In this document: positions 1-12,199 of the stretch, one piece after another | How positions within the stretch are numbered: position 1 is the stretch's first letter | Layout: the number at the start of each line of letters is the position of its first letter | NCBI GenBank assembly: GCA_015680685.1 | Contig: MNCI01034026.1 | Location: 691,165 to 755,164, forward strand | Reading direction: 5' to 3' | DNA: 64,000 bases | From: Gnetum montanum | Lineage: Eukaryota > Streptophyta > Gnetopsida > Gnetales > Gnetaceae | The notes under the pieces: model-generated | Told to the model about the DNA's origin: nothing | Seen by the model: only the letters and a program-made list of their open reading frames with translations | The model's database searches: none | Program-made: the position numbers and the translations under genes

Positions 1-1079
1 AATCTCTTTAAGATAAGTCATCTATAGTTTACACATAACGTAATCGTTACATTTTTCACAACCGCACACCGCAACAGCACACACACATACTCACATTAAC
101 TACTGAGTTTATTTGGAGGTGTCTGGGCCTTGGTGTTGCCAGAGACCAGCAGGCACCTAAATCCTATTCGAGGGCACTCGTTGGCAGTCGCGTCCCAAAC
201 GGTCACCAACACTACATATCAACCAGAAGCATATTAAGTGACACATAGGTAAAAGTAAATAAATAATCCTAAAATGCTATAAATTATGCAAACACATATA
301 AATCTAATGCAAACAAGGTCATCCCAGGTCATTAATGAGGTAAGGACAATTCGACAAAGTGCAATAGAGGCCAGCAAGGGTTAAATAAATGGGAGATATA
401 AGAAATAAGGCTAAAAATTGTCAACAAAGGCCACAATTTCACCATTTTTAGGCCATGGCATGCCATGATGATAGTTTAGAGTCTTGGTGGACCATCATGC
501 TAGTTTAAGGCCTTAGTGGACCGTGGTCACATAGTGTTAAATAGTGGTTAGGGAAGATCAAACCCCACTATTTGATATCATTTAAAGGTCAAACATAGGA
601 AAATAAAGCATAAGAAAAATAAAGAACATATAAGACCATATAAAGGCCATAAAAGATCAACAAGGTTAACAATGCAACACAAGTCCACAAATAAGCCAAA
701 ATACTATGTAATAAGGAAAAAATCAAGCAAAATCGGCTATATATGATAAAATTTGGTTAATATAGGTCAAAAAAATGATTTGGTTTTGCTAGTTTTAGGC
801 CTTAGCATGCTATGATTTAGGGTTACAAGGCTATTAGGCAAGTTTGGGCATCAATCAAGGCTATTTTTGGGTTGTTTGGAACTAGAAATTAAGGGGTTTA
901 AAGCTTCCACACTAGGCTCAACATGGAAATAGGAATCCTAAACTAAGGAAAATAGGTTTTTGGGTTTTTAAAGGTCCAAAATTAAGGTTTTGGGACCTTT
1001 CTAAGGTAGTGCAAGGTCAGATCCATCAAATTTGGGCACTCCAGAGGTTTATAAAGGTTACAAAGTAGGTTCTGGAGTC
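1..1079. other. AT-rich non-coding DNA with reverse-oriented boundary motifs
   Basis: No gene is supported here. Between about 430 and 830 there are several copies of a motif seen as 'CTAGTTTAAGGCCTTAGTGG' or close variants. This is the reverse complement of the boundary motif that sits between antisense gene and pol in the forward elements (compare 62718-62745 and 35860-35885). It suggests that the left end of the window belongs to a reverse-oriented relative, which would fit the plus-strand copy of the accessory gene at 6.5-8.9 kb. Positions 1-430 show no recognisable protein or RNA. Confidence 0.45.
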
Positions 1080-4010
1080 TTCCCCCCTTATTTCCACACT
1101 GGCCAACATGGAAGAAAGGGGGAACAACATGGAAAAAAATGTTACTTAAAAAAAGGTCAAACAAGTAGCTAGAACCCAAATCTAGAAGTTATGCATCCTC
1201 TACCTTCATTTGAGGTAGTTTGAGTTGATTTTGATTGTCAAAACATGTCAAAATGGCTTTCCCCCATTTTTCCATGTTGAGCACAGTATCCCTAGTGTGG
1301 AAGAATGGAGGGAAAGTTTGCTCCTTGGATATAGAGTGGTTTAAGAGCATGTTGATGAGGTTTTTAGACCCCTAGGGCTGTGAATCGTGATTTTGCAAGT
1401 TTCCAGCTAATTCTAGGCATGTTTGAAGGCTATCTAATGGTAGCTAAGATCTTTCCCCCTTATTTCCATGCTTGGAAAATTGTTCTAGTGTGGAAGATTG
1501 GTGGGAATGGGTTTTGGAGGTCAAGATAAGTTAAAATAAGTCAAATCTCAAGGTTATGAGGTCCTAGGCTTCTTTGACATAGATCTTTGGCTTCTAGGAG
1601 TGTCATCTTGTCACTAGAAGTGGAAAAGTAGCTCCCCCCCTAATTTCCATGCTTCATAGTGTGGAGGAGGCATTTTCCAACATGGATGAAGTAAGAATCC
1701 TAGATCTAGGCCAATTTGAGTTACAATCGACAGTACATATTAACTTTCAGAGTTGCTAGGGCCAAGGGCTAGCTTTTCATGTCAAAATTTGGTAGTCTTA
1801 AGTACTTCCAAGTGGTTTTTAAGCTTCCCCATTTTTCCATAGTAAGGCTAGGGGGCTCACCATGGAAGACTAGAGGGAAACTCTTTTTGACCATCTGGGA
1901 TCAGTTTTTTGAGCTTTTAAGGCTTCAATAACTACTAATAGGGTTCTAGAGTGCGTGTAAGGTAATTTGATGCTATTCTAAGGTGTTTATGACCTCTAAA
2001 TAGGTTTCCCCATAGTTTCCATGCTAAGATGCATGTAGGAGGAGATCCCTAGTGTGGAAGAGCAATAAATCTTAGATCTAAGCTAGTCTTGGCCTTAATC
2101 AATCTTGCATGTGTACGTCCAGGGTTATTGGGATCAAGGACTAAGGTTTGAGCTCATGTTTGGCTAGTTTGGAGGTTTCCTAAATGGTTTTGAACTTTTC
2201 CCCTCTTTTTCCATGTTGGGGATAGTGTTCCCAACATGGAAGACTAGGGGGAAATAGCTTTTGGATTATTTGCATCATTTCTAGCCATGCATGTAGGTCT
2301 TTGAGGTTGCTAGTGTTAATTACCAATGCCTGGTGTTTAAATTTTGTCATTTCAAAGGCTGGTGAGTGATTTTTGATGTTTCCCTATTTTTTCACACTAA
2401 GGCTTCCATGATTAGTGTGGAAGATTGGGGGAAAAGGCTTTGTAGCTATTTGTGATTGATTTTGATGGGCATGAGGATCATAGGATGTGTAGACATGATG
2501 CTGAGACACACATAGAACTTTTTGGCATTCGTTTGAGATCTTTGGAGGCTATTTTAAAGTCCTTCCAAAGTTCCCCCATTTCTTCCATGTTGGATAGTGT
2601 GGAAGAGGTGGTTCTTAGTGTGGAAGAATTGAGAAACATTGATTTTTACTAATTTTTAGTAATTCCAGCTATGCATGCAGGCTTTTAAGATAGCCAGTGT
2701 CAATTGTGGATACCCAATGTCAAAATTTGGTTATTCAAAGGGTTATTAGGAAATTTTTGAGCTTTTCCCCCTTTCCCCATGTTGGGGCTTCCATGCTTAG
2801 TATGGAAGCTTAGGGGGAAGGAGTTTTTGACTATCTTTAGTCATTTTTGGCTATGCATAAGTGTCTACAGGGTTGCTGGCATTGGCTATCAATGTTAAAA
2901 GTTGAAATCCTATCATTTTGAAGCCTATGAGAGGGTTTTTAGGCTTTTCGACTTTCATTCATGCTGCGGGTGGAAGGTGCAACATGAATAGGATCCCCCT
3001 CAGCATGGAGAACAAAGAGGAGGTAGTTTTTATCATTTTAGATGACTTTAGGAAGTGTAGTGGCTTCTAGAAGATTTGGGTTGCTTCTGGAACTGAAACT
3101 ACATGAAAACTTGAATAGTTTTGGCTTTCTCCCTTCTATCCATGTTGGGACTAGAATTACCAATGTGGAAAAGGTCTTTCTTAGTGTGGAATAATCTTAG
3201 GAGGTTGATTTTTATTGATTTTGACATTCTATTAGCATTTGGAAAGGCTATGAAGGTTCTAGTGTTAGGCACAAGGCATTTTGAGGTTGTTTCTTGTTCC
3301 TAGACCCCTTACTATATTTTGTAGCTTCATCCCCCTAAGTTTCAATGTTGGGTAGCTTTGAAAGGATCTCCCTTAGTGTGGAAGAACTAAGAAAGTTAGA
3401 TCTAGGTCAATTCAATAGCCAATTAACCATGCATATCAACCTCCAATGTTGTTGGTGTTGATGGTCAATATTGGGTACCAAGATCCAATAGTTTGGAGGC
3501 TCCTAAGTGCCTCCTATAGTTTTCCCTCTTTCTTCCATGCTAGGCATGAAGACCCTAGCATGGAGAGGGGGATGACAATTTTGTACCATATTTGACCACT
3601 TTTGGGGCTTTTGGAAGCTCTAGAGGGTTTTAGCAAGGTCTAAGCATCACCAAGCTTTGAGAAATGGCTAATAGGTAGTCAATTTAGATTATTTTTGGCT
3701 TCCCCCCTTTCCTCCACATTAGGGATGAGATTCTCAATGTGGATAAAGCCTTCCTCATCGTGGAAACACCAAATCCTAAGGTTTTGACTAGTTTTGATTA
3801 GTTTGACTAGGTTTGGTGAGGTTTTAGGTCTACTGGGGATGCTTGGAGTGGTTCTAGGTTATGTGGGGTCAACTTCAAGGTCAAAATTGGGCTAGATGGG
3901 TTTTGGGGGATAATAATGGCTGTTACCCCTCTTTTTTTCATGCTAGGTAGTGTTTCCCCAACATGGAACCCCAAGTTATTCCATTTTGATAGTGTTTCAC
4001 TCCTTTTTAG
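1080..4010. repeat. Diverged tandem array, ~180-195 bp unit with internal hairpin
   Basis: A block of the type 'TTCCCCC..TTTCCATGTTGGG' followed shortly by 'CCCAACATGGAAGA..GGGGGAAA' recurs near 1085, 1261, 1452, 1633, 1827, 2008, 2200, 2382, 2573, 2765, 2947, 3128, 3332, 3522, 3703 and 3926. Spacing is mostly 180-195 bp. In the best unit (about 2196-2256) the arms TCCATGTTGGG (2210-2220) and CCCAACATGGA (2230-2240) are perfectly complementary, flanked by a second pyrimidine/purine pair. Units have diverged strongly, so the array is old. Short ORFs inside it are chance readings. It could be a satellite or an expanded intron of the neighbouring accessory-gene copy. Confidence 0.7.
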
Positions 4011-6198
4011 GATCCTAGGGTTGAAAAAGGTAGGTGAAAGTTACTAAAAATGGTAAACAACTATGTTTTAATGATTTTGGGAAATGGGAGGCATGTATCC
4101 ATGTTGTGCATGCCATTCATAGTGTGGATTCATGGGAGTTAATGTTGAAACATTGTTTTAACTATCAAAATGTTGATGCAATTTTTTTGGATAGGAGGGA
4201 ACGTATATGGTGGGGTCCACAATTCAAAAATTTTAAAATTTGAAAAGTGAAGCTATTTCCCAAAAATCTTAGAATTAAAGAAAGTTTCCCCCTTTTTCAT
4301 TTTAGTGCACTTGGAGTTATGATGCATTGAATTAGCTCCTGGGGTTTAGAGGTGGATGTTTAGGTTTAGATGTAGTTTTTAATGCTATTTTATAAGTTTT
4401 CTATCATAATTCATATTCTTGCACACTACGCATTGAAGGAGAGCTTTGGTAGAGATTTTTGTGGTAGAAGAAACCCATTCTCAATGTGGAAGATTTCTTT
4501 CTTCCTTCCACATAGCATAGAACCTCCATCCTTCTCATCTTCAAGCTCTCCCAACATTGAGCCTGCCATGGCATTGAAACAACATGGAGGGTGAAGCTAG
4601 AATCTAAGGATCTAGAGGGCATATGAGTAGGCTAGGGAGTTATTAGAATTACCTAGGCTTGTCTCCATCTAGGTCTCATTTTTCATTGCTCCAAGGTAGG
4701 CAGTTCTACATATTTTTTCTTGGTTTTTTAGTTGTTTTTATTATTTTTCTTGCCACATGTGAGGCCATTTTTCTCAAATCTACACTAGCAGAGGGGGTAA
4801 ATTGATTTGCTTACTATGATTTGAGAACCCTTTGCTAGTGTAGATTTGAGAAAATTCCACCTCTTACTATGATTGTTTCCACATGGATCCATGGTCATTT
4901 TGTCATTTTTGCTTTTTTTTTTAAAAAAATTAAGCTTGCTATTTTTATGCTTTTTTCCCAAAATTTGGGGGTAGTGCCATTTTTGTTAGATCTAGGCCAA
5001 AATATTCATCAAAATTAAATTTCAAAAACATCCTATCCCATTATTTTGGTGTGTTTTTAAATAGGTATCGATCATTTTGGCTGTTTTGGCTATGTTTTTA
5101 TGACTATGTAAAGTTGGGTTTTAGCTTTTTACATAGAAAAAGCAAGCAATGTTTTGTATTTTTTTTAAGAAAATGGATATATATTTTTCAAATCTAATGT
5201 TATATATTTTTATCCTTACATTTGAGCTTTCCAATGGCTATTTTCTTGTTCGATTTGGCTTTGAAATGATTAAGTTATGGTTATTTTCCTAAGGTCATGT
5301 AGTTAGGTTTCTATGAAATTTTTAGATTTTCATGTATGTTTATGAATTTTTTCTAAGAAAATGGCACATGTTTTGGCTATTTCTTAGTTACAGTGAGGTG
5401 GATGTTGGCTTCAGCTTTTCAACAAAAGTGGAATCAATCTTATTGGACTTAAAACAAATTTTTTTTCACAAATTTTTCATTGAGCCCATGTCAAAAGGAG
5501 GTTTGTGTAGTTTTCATAGTTTTTATCCAAATTTATGAATTTTAAGGTTTTAAATTTTGTCTAAGTACTAGCGCATAGGGTTTGATTTAAGCTTTCAAAT
5601 GGTTTTGGAATCACTCCATTTGAAGCTCAAATAGATTTTTGGTGAATTTTTTACTAACCCTATGCGAAAAGGGGTTAATGATGATGGCTACAGTTTTGCT
5701 AATTTTGCCTATGTTCCATGTAAAAAAGGCTATGTATTTTTATTTGCAATGGTTATGGCTACAAAGCTTGTGATTTCAAGATTTTTTTAATGGTGGACTA
5801 ACTGAAATTAGATCTTGTATAAATTTTTGGTTATGGCTATGTAAATAAGGCAAAATTATGATTTAAGCACATTATACCTTTTGGGATGGAAGTGATTGTT
5901 ATGTGTAGCTTTTGTTGCAAATATGTAAAAATTATGATTTAAATTTTTTTAAAAGAAAAGAAAAAGCTTTACTATTTTTAGAATGCTTATGGCTATATGC
6001 TTTTTTAAATTTTAATGATTTCAAATTTATGCATAGTTTAAATGCTTTTTCTAAATCTATGCATGTTTTTTCTTATAAAATTTATGCATAGTTTAGATGC
6101 TTTTGCCTAAGTTTATGCATATTTTAGACTAAGGCTTAGTTTTTTCTATAAGGTTTTGACTATAATATTTTGGCTATAAAGTAAGAGGATATAAAAGA
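4011..6198. other. AT-rich non-coding stretch
   Basis: Very AT-rich DNA with runs of T and A and many 'ttttggctat' words. The short ORFs here have no recognisable domain and no supporting repeat or homology elsewhere in the window. The only structure I can define is the inverted repeat at 4769-4854. I see no gene. Confidence 0.6.
4769..4854. repeat. 22-bp perfect inverted repeat (hairpin)
   Basis: The left arm (4769-4790, containing CAAATCTACACTAGCA) and right arm (4833-4854, containing TGCTAGTGTAGATTTG) are reverse complements over 22 bases with a 42-base loop. No target duplication or transposase is visible, so it could be a tiny foldback element, a MITE remnant or a hairpin-RNA source. 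Confidence 0.7.
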
Positions 6199-6472
6199 TG
6201 GTAATAATGCTTTTATGGAATTTCTTAGGCCAACTTATATAAACACCCTAGAGTTTTTTATAGAGGCTAATTTCACCTCTGACTAGATGCTTTTCCAAAT
6301 TAGTTAAGTAATTCCAATTGGTCATAATGCAAGGTTGTAATAATGTTTTCTTGTGGAATTCCTTAAGATAATTTAGATAAACACCTTCGAGCTTTTTATA
6401 GAGGCTAATTTCACCTCTAACTAGATGTTTTTCCAAATTTGTTAAGTAATGACAATTGGTCATAATGCTTTT
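6199..6472. repeat. Two-copy tandem duplication, ~137-bp unit
   Basis: The sequence from 6199 is repeated from about 6335, with shared anchors 'TAGAGGCTAATTTCACCTCT' at 6261 and 6399 and 'AATTGGTCATAATGC' near the ends. A minus-strand ORF over this block is repetitive only because the DNA is repeated, so I do not call it a gene. It lies just upstream of exon 2 of the plus-strand accessory gene copy. Confidence 0.75.
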
Positions 6473-6490
6473 GTTTTGCTTCATGTAAGG

Positions 6491-8860
6491 TTTTCTTGAA
6501 GCTTTTCCTCATCATCATGGAGTTGGTGGGTATTTTGTGCTACATTGGTCATTCCAAGACCAATACCTCACTCCCTGATATGCCTTTGGGGAAGGATTTT
6601 CTAGATTGGGATAAGGGAATTACTTACCTACATTCTACAAAACTTCATTGTAATGTTATAGTCACACTTGTCTATGAATATGGCTAGGGATATAATGGAG
6701 TCTTTGTTGTCTTGGGCATTTGGTTTGGTTGCTAGTGTCATTGCTAACAGGCCACTGGTAGGAGTATTAGTAGATGCTATTAGTTCATGTTACCTCACAA
6801 AGATCTAGATGATGATATAGTATAGTTAGTATAATTTTGCCAATACTCTAATGGTGGTGGATTGAGTCCACACATTATTCCAAAACCACCTAGCATCATG
6901 TATTGTCTATAGGGGTAAGCATGGTTATTATAATATTGTTATGTTTTTGGCTTAACTACCTTTCCTAACTTCATCAGTTTTACAAACTTCTTGCAAGTCC
7001 AAGGTTAATGATCAAGGCTTGATCATAAATGATCAAATCTTGGTAGTGGCTCAAACTACTTTAAACACATATACCAAGAGTCCTCAGATTAGAACTATTG
7101 TGTACCAAAGTTAAGAGGAGAATTTGATACATATACTTTAAGGTTAAACCCTATATACAAGAATTGTAAGGATCATGGGATGATGCAAAACTGGTGGGAA
7201 GATGTTGATAATTCTATGGATTAGACCTTTGCAGCTAGGACCTCCATCTAAACCACATTGAAGAAGAAGAGGAAAGGTAAGCATAAAGGCTATAGCTTCT
7301 AATGTTTCATAGTTATGGAAATTCTAATTGTTCTATTACTTTGACTAGTTATTAAACTTGCTTATGTTGATGCTAAAATTTGGTTGTTGCTTTAGAGGGC
7401 CTTCCACTTCTACTGATGTTACCATACCACTTTCAGGAGCATGTCATGAGGATACCCTCATCTTGAAGTTTGGTGAGGTGATACTAGCATAGGAGTGGTT
7501 GATGGGACAAACACCTGGATATGTTTTGGCAAACGTCCAACATGTGGGTTTGCTTAATGTATTTATGACACCTATTTCTTTCATCTCTACTATAGAGATG
7601 TTGCATTTCATTGACTCCTTCGATGAGAAGATTGATCATTTCAGCACCATCATTTAGGATGTGAAGGTGAACATGGACATTGATGTGGGCCTCTTTCATC
7701 ACTTTTTTGGTGTCCCTATTGATGGGACAGAAGTTCCAACAAGAATAGTGAAGGAATTAGGCCATCATAACGAAGTTTTGGAGAGCCACTCTAGAATTTT
7801 GATGGATTCCTCCATGAACCTTGATGCAAAGAAGTCATATCCTTTATTCAGGTCTTGCGAAATTCCTAAACTATTATAGGAAAATAAGTTGATTGGCATT
7901 GCATAGGGGTGGACCTTCAAGAAGGTCCTCATGGATGACACCAAACTCAACTAGGTAGCTGCCTTGGTTATTGGGATTTAGAAGGAGATCCATAGACTCT
8001 GTGCAAACACCTATACAATAATCCACATGTACTTTGCATTTTTTGTGAGTTATTTGAAGAGGTTTGTAAAGTTTCTAGTGGTGTATAGGAATGGACGATG
8101 GATTCCCTAGGACACAAGACAACTTTCTAAGCCTTAAATAAAACACATTTATCCAATGGTGCAAACTTAGAACCCATTAGAAGAAATGGATGATACATTA
8201 TATATTACCACTAAGGATGTTAATGTCAGGTAGTTTGAGTCTCTTGGTAGCACAGATGATGAGGAGCATCTCATGTTCCTAGCGAGTGTATAGGAGGCCA
8301 AACGAGTACGTAGGGAGGTCTAAGGGGCTACAAGAGAGGAACTTAAGAGGCCTATGAAGGAAGCACCACTAGCATCAAACTAACCTATCCCAAAGAATCT
8401 TAATTTTAAGCTTAATCCATCACAGTAGGGAGTTGTAGGTATGCTTTAATTAAATCTGGCTATTTCTTGTTTTAAAATTTATGGCTACTTCATGGTTTCA
8501 TGTGTTAATCAGTTTTCTATGTGCTATGGTTGTAGATAAATATTAGGCTATGATAGCCCAAGCTACTACTAATGTAGAACAAAATCATGTAGAAGAGGTA
8601 CTCCTAAAGCAAACAGAGGTTGAGGGATTTGTTAATGTAGATATACATGATCTAGATGTCTTATTTAGTGAGGCAGTGCCAGGTACATCCACCATCATCA
8701 TCCTAGAGAAGGAAGAGGAGGAGGAGCCAAGTATGCCCATGCCTTAATGTTTTTGTTATATCTTATAGTTTTATTTTGGTTTTCATCTTAACCATTTCAT
8801 GATTGTTATGCTTATAGTATGATGAAGTGTCTTCTATTAGTTGTGTTGATGAGATGCCAT
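6491..8860 (+). pseudogene. E5: plus-strand broken copy of the retrotransposon accessory gene
   Basis: This is a decayed homologue of the antisense gene found in E1-E4, here on the plus strand and without gag or pol beside it. Exon 2 is about 6491-6914 (reads LFLIIMELVGIL, then an HTLFQN..IVYR-like end; donor GTAAGC at 6915). Exon 3 is about 7005-7276, with donor GTAAGC. Exon 4 is about 7396-8438 (LKFGEV near its start, YPLFR in the middle, YFAFFVSYLKRFVKFLVV near the end). Exon 5 is about 8536-8730 and acidic. Exon 6 seems cut off near 8860 by an LTR-like insertion; exons 7-8 are not found and exon 1 was not located. Several in-frame stops and shifts show it is dead. The intron positions match those in E3, so it is a genomic rather than processed copy. 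Function unknown; exon 2 resembles the FCP1/NIF fold. Confidence 0.8.
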
Positions 8861-8865
8861 TGATG

Positions 8866-9175
8866 CAACCCCATTGATGGGATCTTGTCGACATAGGGTT
8901 TTCCACATTGATGTGTACCCATTGACGTGGCATCCTAGTAGGTCTATAAATATAGCATCACAACCATGTTAATAGAGGTTTGAATTTTAGTTGCTAGCAA
9001 AATTCTTGTAGTTTGTTTTTGTAAAAGATAGACTGATTTTCTAAGTGCTAGCAATGGGAGTCAAGAAGTGTACAGATCTTTATTTGAGCACTATTGTACC
9101 TAAGCATTGTAGTTTGTGCAGCAATAAAGATGAGCTTTTTGATAAACCTTGCAGCACTTGGACTAGCTTAATGGT
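8866..9175. other. Possible solo-LTR-like fragment
   Basis: The stretch interrupts exon 6 of the plus-strand accessory gene copy. It has a TATAAATA box at 8945-8952 and an AATAAA at 9123-9128, the order expected inside an LTR. Short 'CATTGATG' words recur at its left edge. No matching second LTR, primer-binding site or target duplication was found, so the call is tentative. Confidence 0.25.
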
Positions 9176-10745
9176 TTATTTATGAATTTATTATTTTCAT
9201 TAATTAATTAATTAATTAAGCTATAATGATTAATACTTTAAATAATTAATTAGGCTAAATAGACTAGAACACATAAGTATGACCAATTTGAGCATACATA
9301 TAACACTTGGTAATCCCAGTAGTTCTTAATGCTTGGTCACCTAGAAGTGTTGTACATGTTCAAGATGTGTACCGAAAGTGGGATTGGATGCTTATGTTAG
9401 GATAGTTAGTTATAAATTAGTAATTAAATTAGCTGAATTAGTGAATCAATTTATTTTCAATCTATTACCAACCTTAGGTGAACAAAATATAAAATAATAA
9501 AAATCATGTGCCTTAATTATACTTAACCATATAACTAAGCTTCATAAGTTTAGTTGGGAAGACAACAATCATTCCATGATTAGATTAACCTTCTAGATTG
9601 AATCCTATGTATGAGAACACTAGAAATCCATGGAATTCAATTGGATCACACGTGAACACATTAGTGATTCGTATGGTTGAATGTAGAGGTACATCACTGC
9701 TCATCATTGATGCTAGTGTTAGGGATTTTTAGCTAGTATCATGTGTTATTAGTCTAGGATTAGTGAAAATTACTCAACATCATTGAAACAAACCCAACAA
9801 AGGTAAATCATAATAATTAATCAAAACTATACTACAAGAATACCAAGAAATTATTTCTAACAAAATGTCTTCTTATTCTCACATGCAAGATAATTCTAAG
9901 TCAACAATACCATAAGAATGTAGAGTGGTGTACACTCATTCTGATGAGTTTGTACCCAATTTCACTTATGTCCATCAAGATGAACAAATTTAGTGGTGAG
10001 ACATGAAGGGAAATGTTGTATTGCCACCTAATTGATCTATTTCCAAGATGCTACTCCAAACTCTTACAAGGTTGGGCATCAAGGAGCTTCATGGTAAGTA
10101 CATTATGGAACATCATGACTTCTAGGACTACTATCCCACTAAGAAAAAACACAAATGAGATTGGTAATAGAAAAGTGATATGAATCCATGAAGGTCAAAG
10201 GGTTCACTAATCCATTGTTCCTACTAAATCAAAAGAATAGTGAGGAATCTCTTTTTGAGGATTTTTAACTTATAGACTCTCCACCTCTTAGCTCTGGTGA
10301 AAGGTGGTTGAACGCAAATCCCAAATCAGTGAACAACAACCTAGGTTCTAGTAACAGTGAGTCCCATGATTGTGGGAGCTCTAAGAAAGTAAGTTGAAGT
10401 AGGAACTCAAACAAGCATAATCATGATCACTCTAAGGATTGTGGCCATGAAAAACAAAGAGGAAATGGTAGAGATGATGATTATGGTAGTCCTCCTCCCT
10501 CTTCACCCTCTTCATCTCGATCAACTTCCTCCTCTGAATTTGAAAAGAACTTTAAGTGTGAAACACCTCAAAATCTGAAGGCATGCTTACTTTGCCAGGC
10601 CTTCGCAATTTGCGCACCATCACAACAGTTCTTCAAGAGATGGATGCTCTAATTTTCAGACTATCTAATTCAGCAAGTTTTCTGCCCCAGATGTCAACAG
10701 GCTAAACGGATTCCCTAACCTACCCACTTGAGTAGTTCACCTAGT
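9176..10745. other. Unassigned DNA with coding-like remnants
   Basis: From about 9858 to 10580 one forward frame keeps stretches of plausible protein broken by stops. It includes a Ser/His/Asp-rich part followed by a poly-Ser/Pro segment near 10490-10545. I do not recognise a domain. The stretch could be a gag remnant of another retroelement. The 5 bases just before LTR-A (10741-10745) are ctagt, a candidate target-site duplication whose partner is not in the window. Confidence 0.3.
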
Positions 10746-10781
10746 TGATGCATGAAACTATTGGCGGTGCTCAGAACGCGC

Positions 10782-11270
10782 AAAATGTTCAGCAAGTTTT
10801 CTAAGTCACAAAGTTTGCTACGCCTCGCTATGTAGCGTAGCAAGATTCAGAAAATGACTGCAGAACGAAGTGCTACGCTATGCTACACTATGCAGCATAG
10901 CACAGCATAGCAAAAGCTAGACGGACGGTCCCCTCACCTGACTTCAAGTCTTTCGGCAATGTCTCCTTTCGTTAGAAAGTGGCGGACCATGTCTGCTGCT
11001 ACGCTACACTGAGATACATGGCATAGCAAGGCATAGCAATTCTGCGGAAGTGACAGAAGGAAACTCAAAGGGCAGGATCAACAAGTTTGTAAGTCTCATA
11101 GTGTAAAAGGTAAAGTTTACAGATTGGCAAAGTTTTGTGACTAAGGTCAGCCACTACACTACGCTACGCTAGATAGCGTAGCAAATATGCGACACACATG
11201 TAGCAAAATGCGTGAGAAGATGCTATGCTACACCAAACATGCTACGCTAGAAAGCATAGCAAAGCATGAT
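10782..11270. repeat. Cluster of TACGCTA / AGCGTAGCA words in U3 of LTR-A
   Basis: Words such as CTACGCTA, TAGCGTAGCA and GCATAGCA recur on both strands, often as short palindromes. The same family is found just after the gag-pro stop (16408-16490), in the antisense gene's first intron region (20310-20440 and 29940-30060) and in LTR-B (36100-36500). Their position outside coding exons suggests cis sites rather than protein-coding constraint. Confidence 0.7.
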
Positions 11271-11478
11271 GGGTTTTTGTGTGACATCAATGCACTTCAC
11301 CTAATTGCACCATTGGCACATGTCTCCAGACACTGATGACATAATTATGGCGTGGCAAGCTCATAATTACAATGGTCATGCATGTCCAACGGTCATGCAG
11401 GCACATGCAGTGCAGATAAGTCAATGTGGGCCCAAGGCATGTGGCATCCAAACTGTCCCTTTCGTGTGCCCTTGGTCC

Positions 11479-11486
11479 TATAAATA
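11479..11486 (+). promoter_or_regulatory. TATA box of LTR-A
   Basis: TATAAATA lies about 675 bp upstream of the LTR end and is matched by TATAAATG at the equivalent place in LTR-B (36586-36593). This is the likely core promoter for the genomic retrotransposon RNA. Confidence 0.6.
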
Positions 11487-12160
11487 CCCCAACGAGCAAC
11501 ATTCAAAGGACTTTTTTTCGGCATTCTAGATTTTTGGCTTATGCTCTTTTGGCAATTCGGTCCGGTTTTTCTTTGGCATTTTGGTTGGCTAACGATTTTG
11601 TTTGTTGACAAGCAAAAAGGCTAGCACTGTAACCTCGAGAATTATAAGCATTCTGTTTGACACTATAAACAGTTAGCACTCTCTGTTGGCATTTTTTTCT
11701 GCTCTTTTCTACCATCTTGGTAGTACTTGGCATTGTTAATGCCTGAGTCCACGTTCAAGCACACAACCGTCTTGCTCTACACGTCTTGGTTACTCTTTGG
11801 ATCTCTGCACTTCTCAGTGCTATGCAATCGATTGTATCCACCTTGATAAAGCAAAGTTGTAGCTTCGAAGTGGTGCATTTTACTTTGCTTTCTACTTTAT
11901 CATCACATTTTACATTGTTACCTGCATCGTTTATGTTTAAAGTATTGTTTTTATGCCATAAACTTTGCTTTCAAACCACATGTTGCAAAAGGTTATATAG
12001 ACACTAACTAAGTCCTTGTCTGATCAACCAGACTATTCAGGGTGCCCTGTATCCATTCCATCCAGCATGGCCCTCCTGTGGATATGGGGTTGAGACTGTT
12101 AACGACCGTCTATCCCTCGGTGCTTTCTAGCCGCCGACATTTTCGGTCACTATAGTTTTC

Positions 12161-12180
12161 TGGTGCTAGAAGGAGGGGCT
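12161..12180 (+). promoter_or_regulatory. Primer-binding site of E1
   Basis: TGGTGCTAGAAGGAGGGG starts six bases after the LTR end. The same string appears after LTR-B (37236, TGGTGCTAGAAGAAGGG) and the E3 5' LTR (38370, TGGCGCTAGAATGAGGG). It begins with TGG, as expected for pairing with a tRNA CCA end; I could not identify the tRNA. Confidence 0.75.
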
Positions 12181-12199
12181 TTTAGTTTTCTGATATGCA

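Larger units (their letters stand above)
10746..12154 (+). repeat. LTR-A, 5' LTR of E1/E2
   Basis: The right end is fixed by comparison with LTR-B: 'TCGGTCACTATA' just before the primer-binding site matches 'CCGTCGTTACA' in LTR-B, so the terminal TACA has decayed to TATA. The left end was chosen at TGATGCATGAAAC, which matches the LTR-B start TGATGGGTCCATGAC, and both continue into a related 'GCAAGTTTYCTA' block. U3 contains a dense AGCGTAGCA-type word cluster (10782-11270) and a TATAAATA box at 11479-11486. Length is about 1.41 kb against 1.20 kb for LTR-B, so indels have accumulated. Confidence 0.65.

Noticed and set aside
6248-6484. Minus-strand ORF with an internally repeated peptide
   Set aside because: The peptide repeat is just the 137-bp DNA duplication; no homologue or domain.
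9858-10580. A Ty1/copia or other gag remnant
   Set aside because: Some coding-like character is visible but no zinc knuckle, protease or other diagnostic motif, so no family was named.
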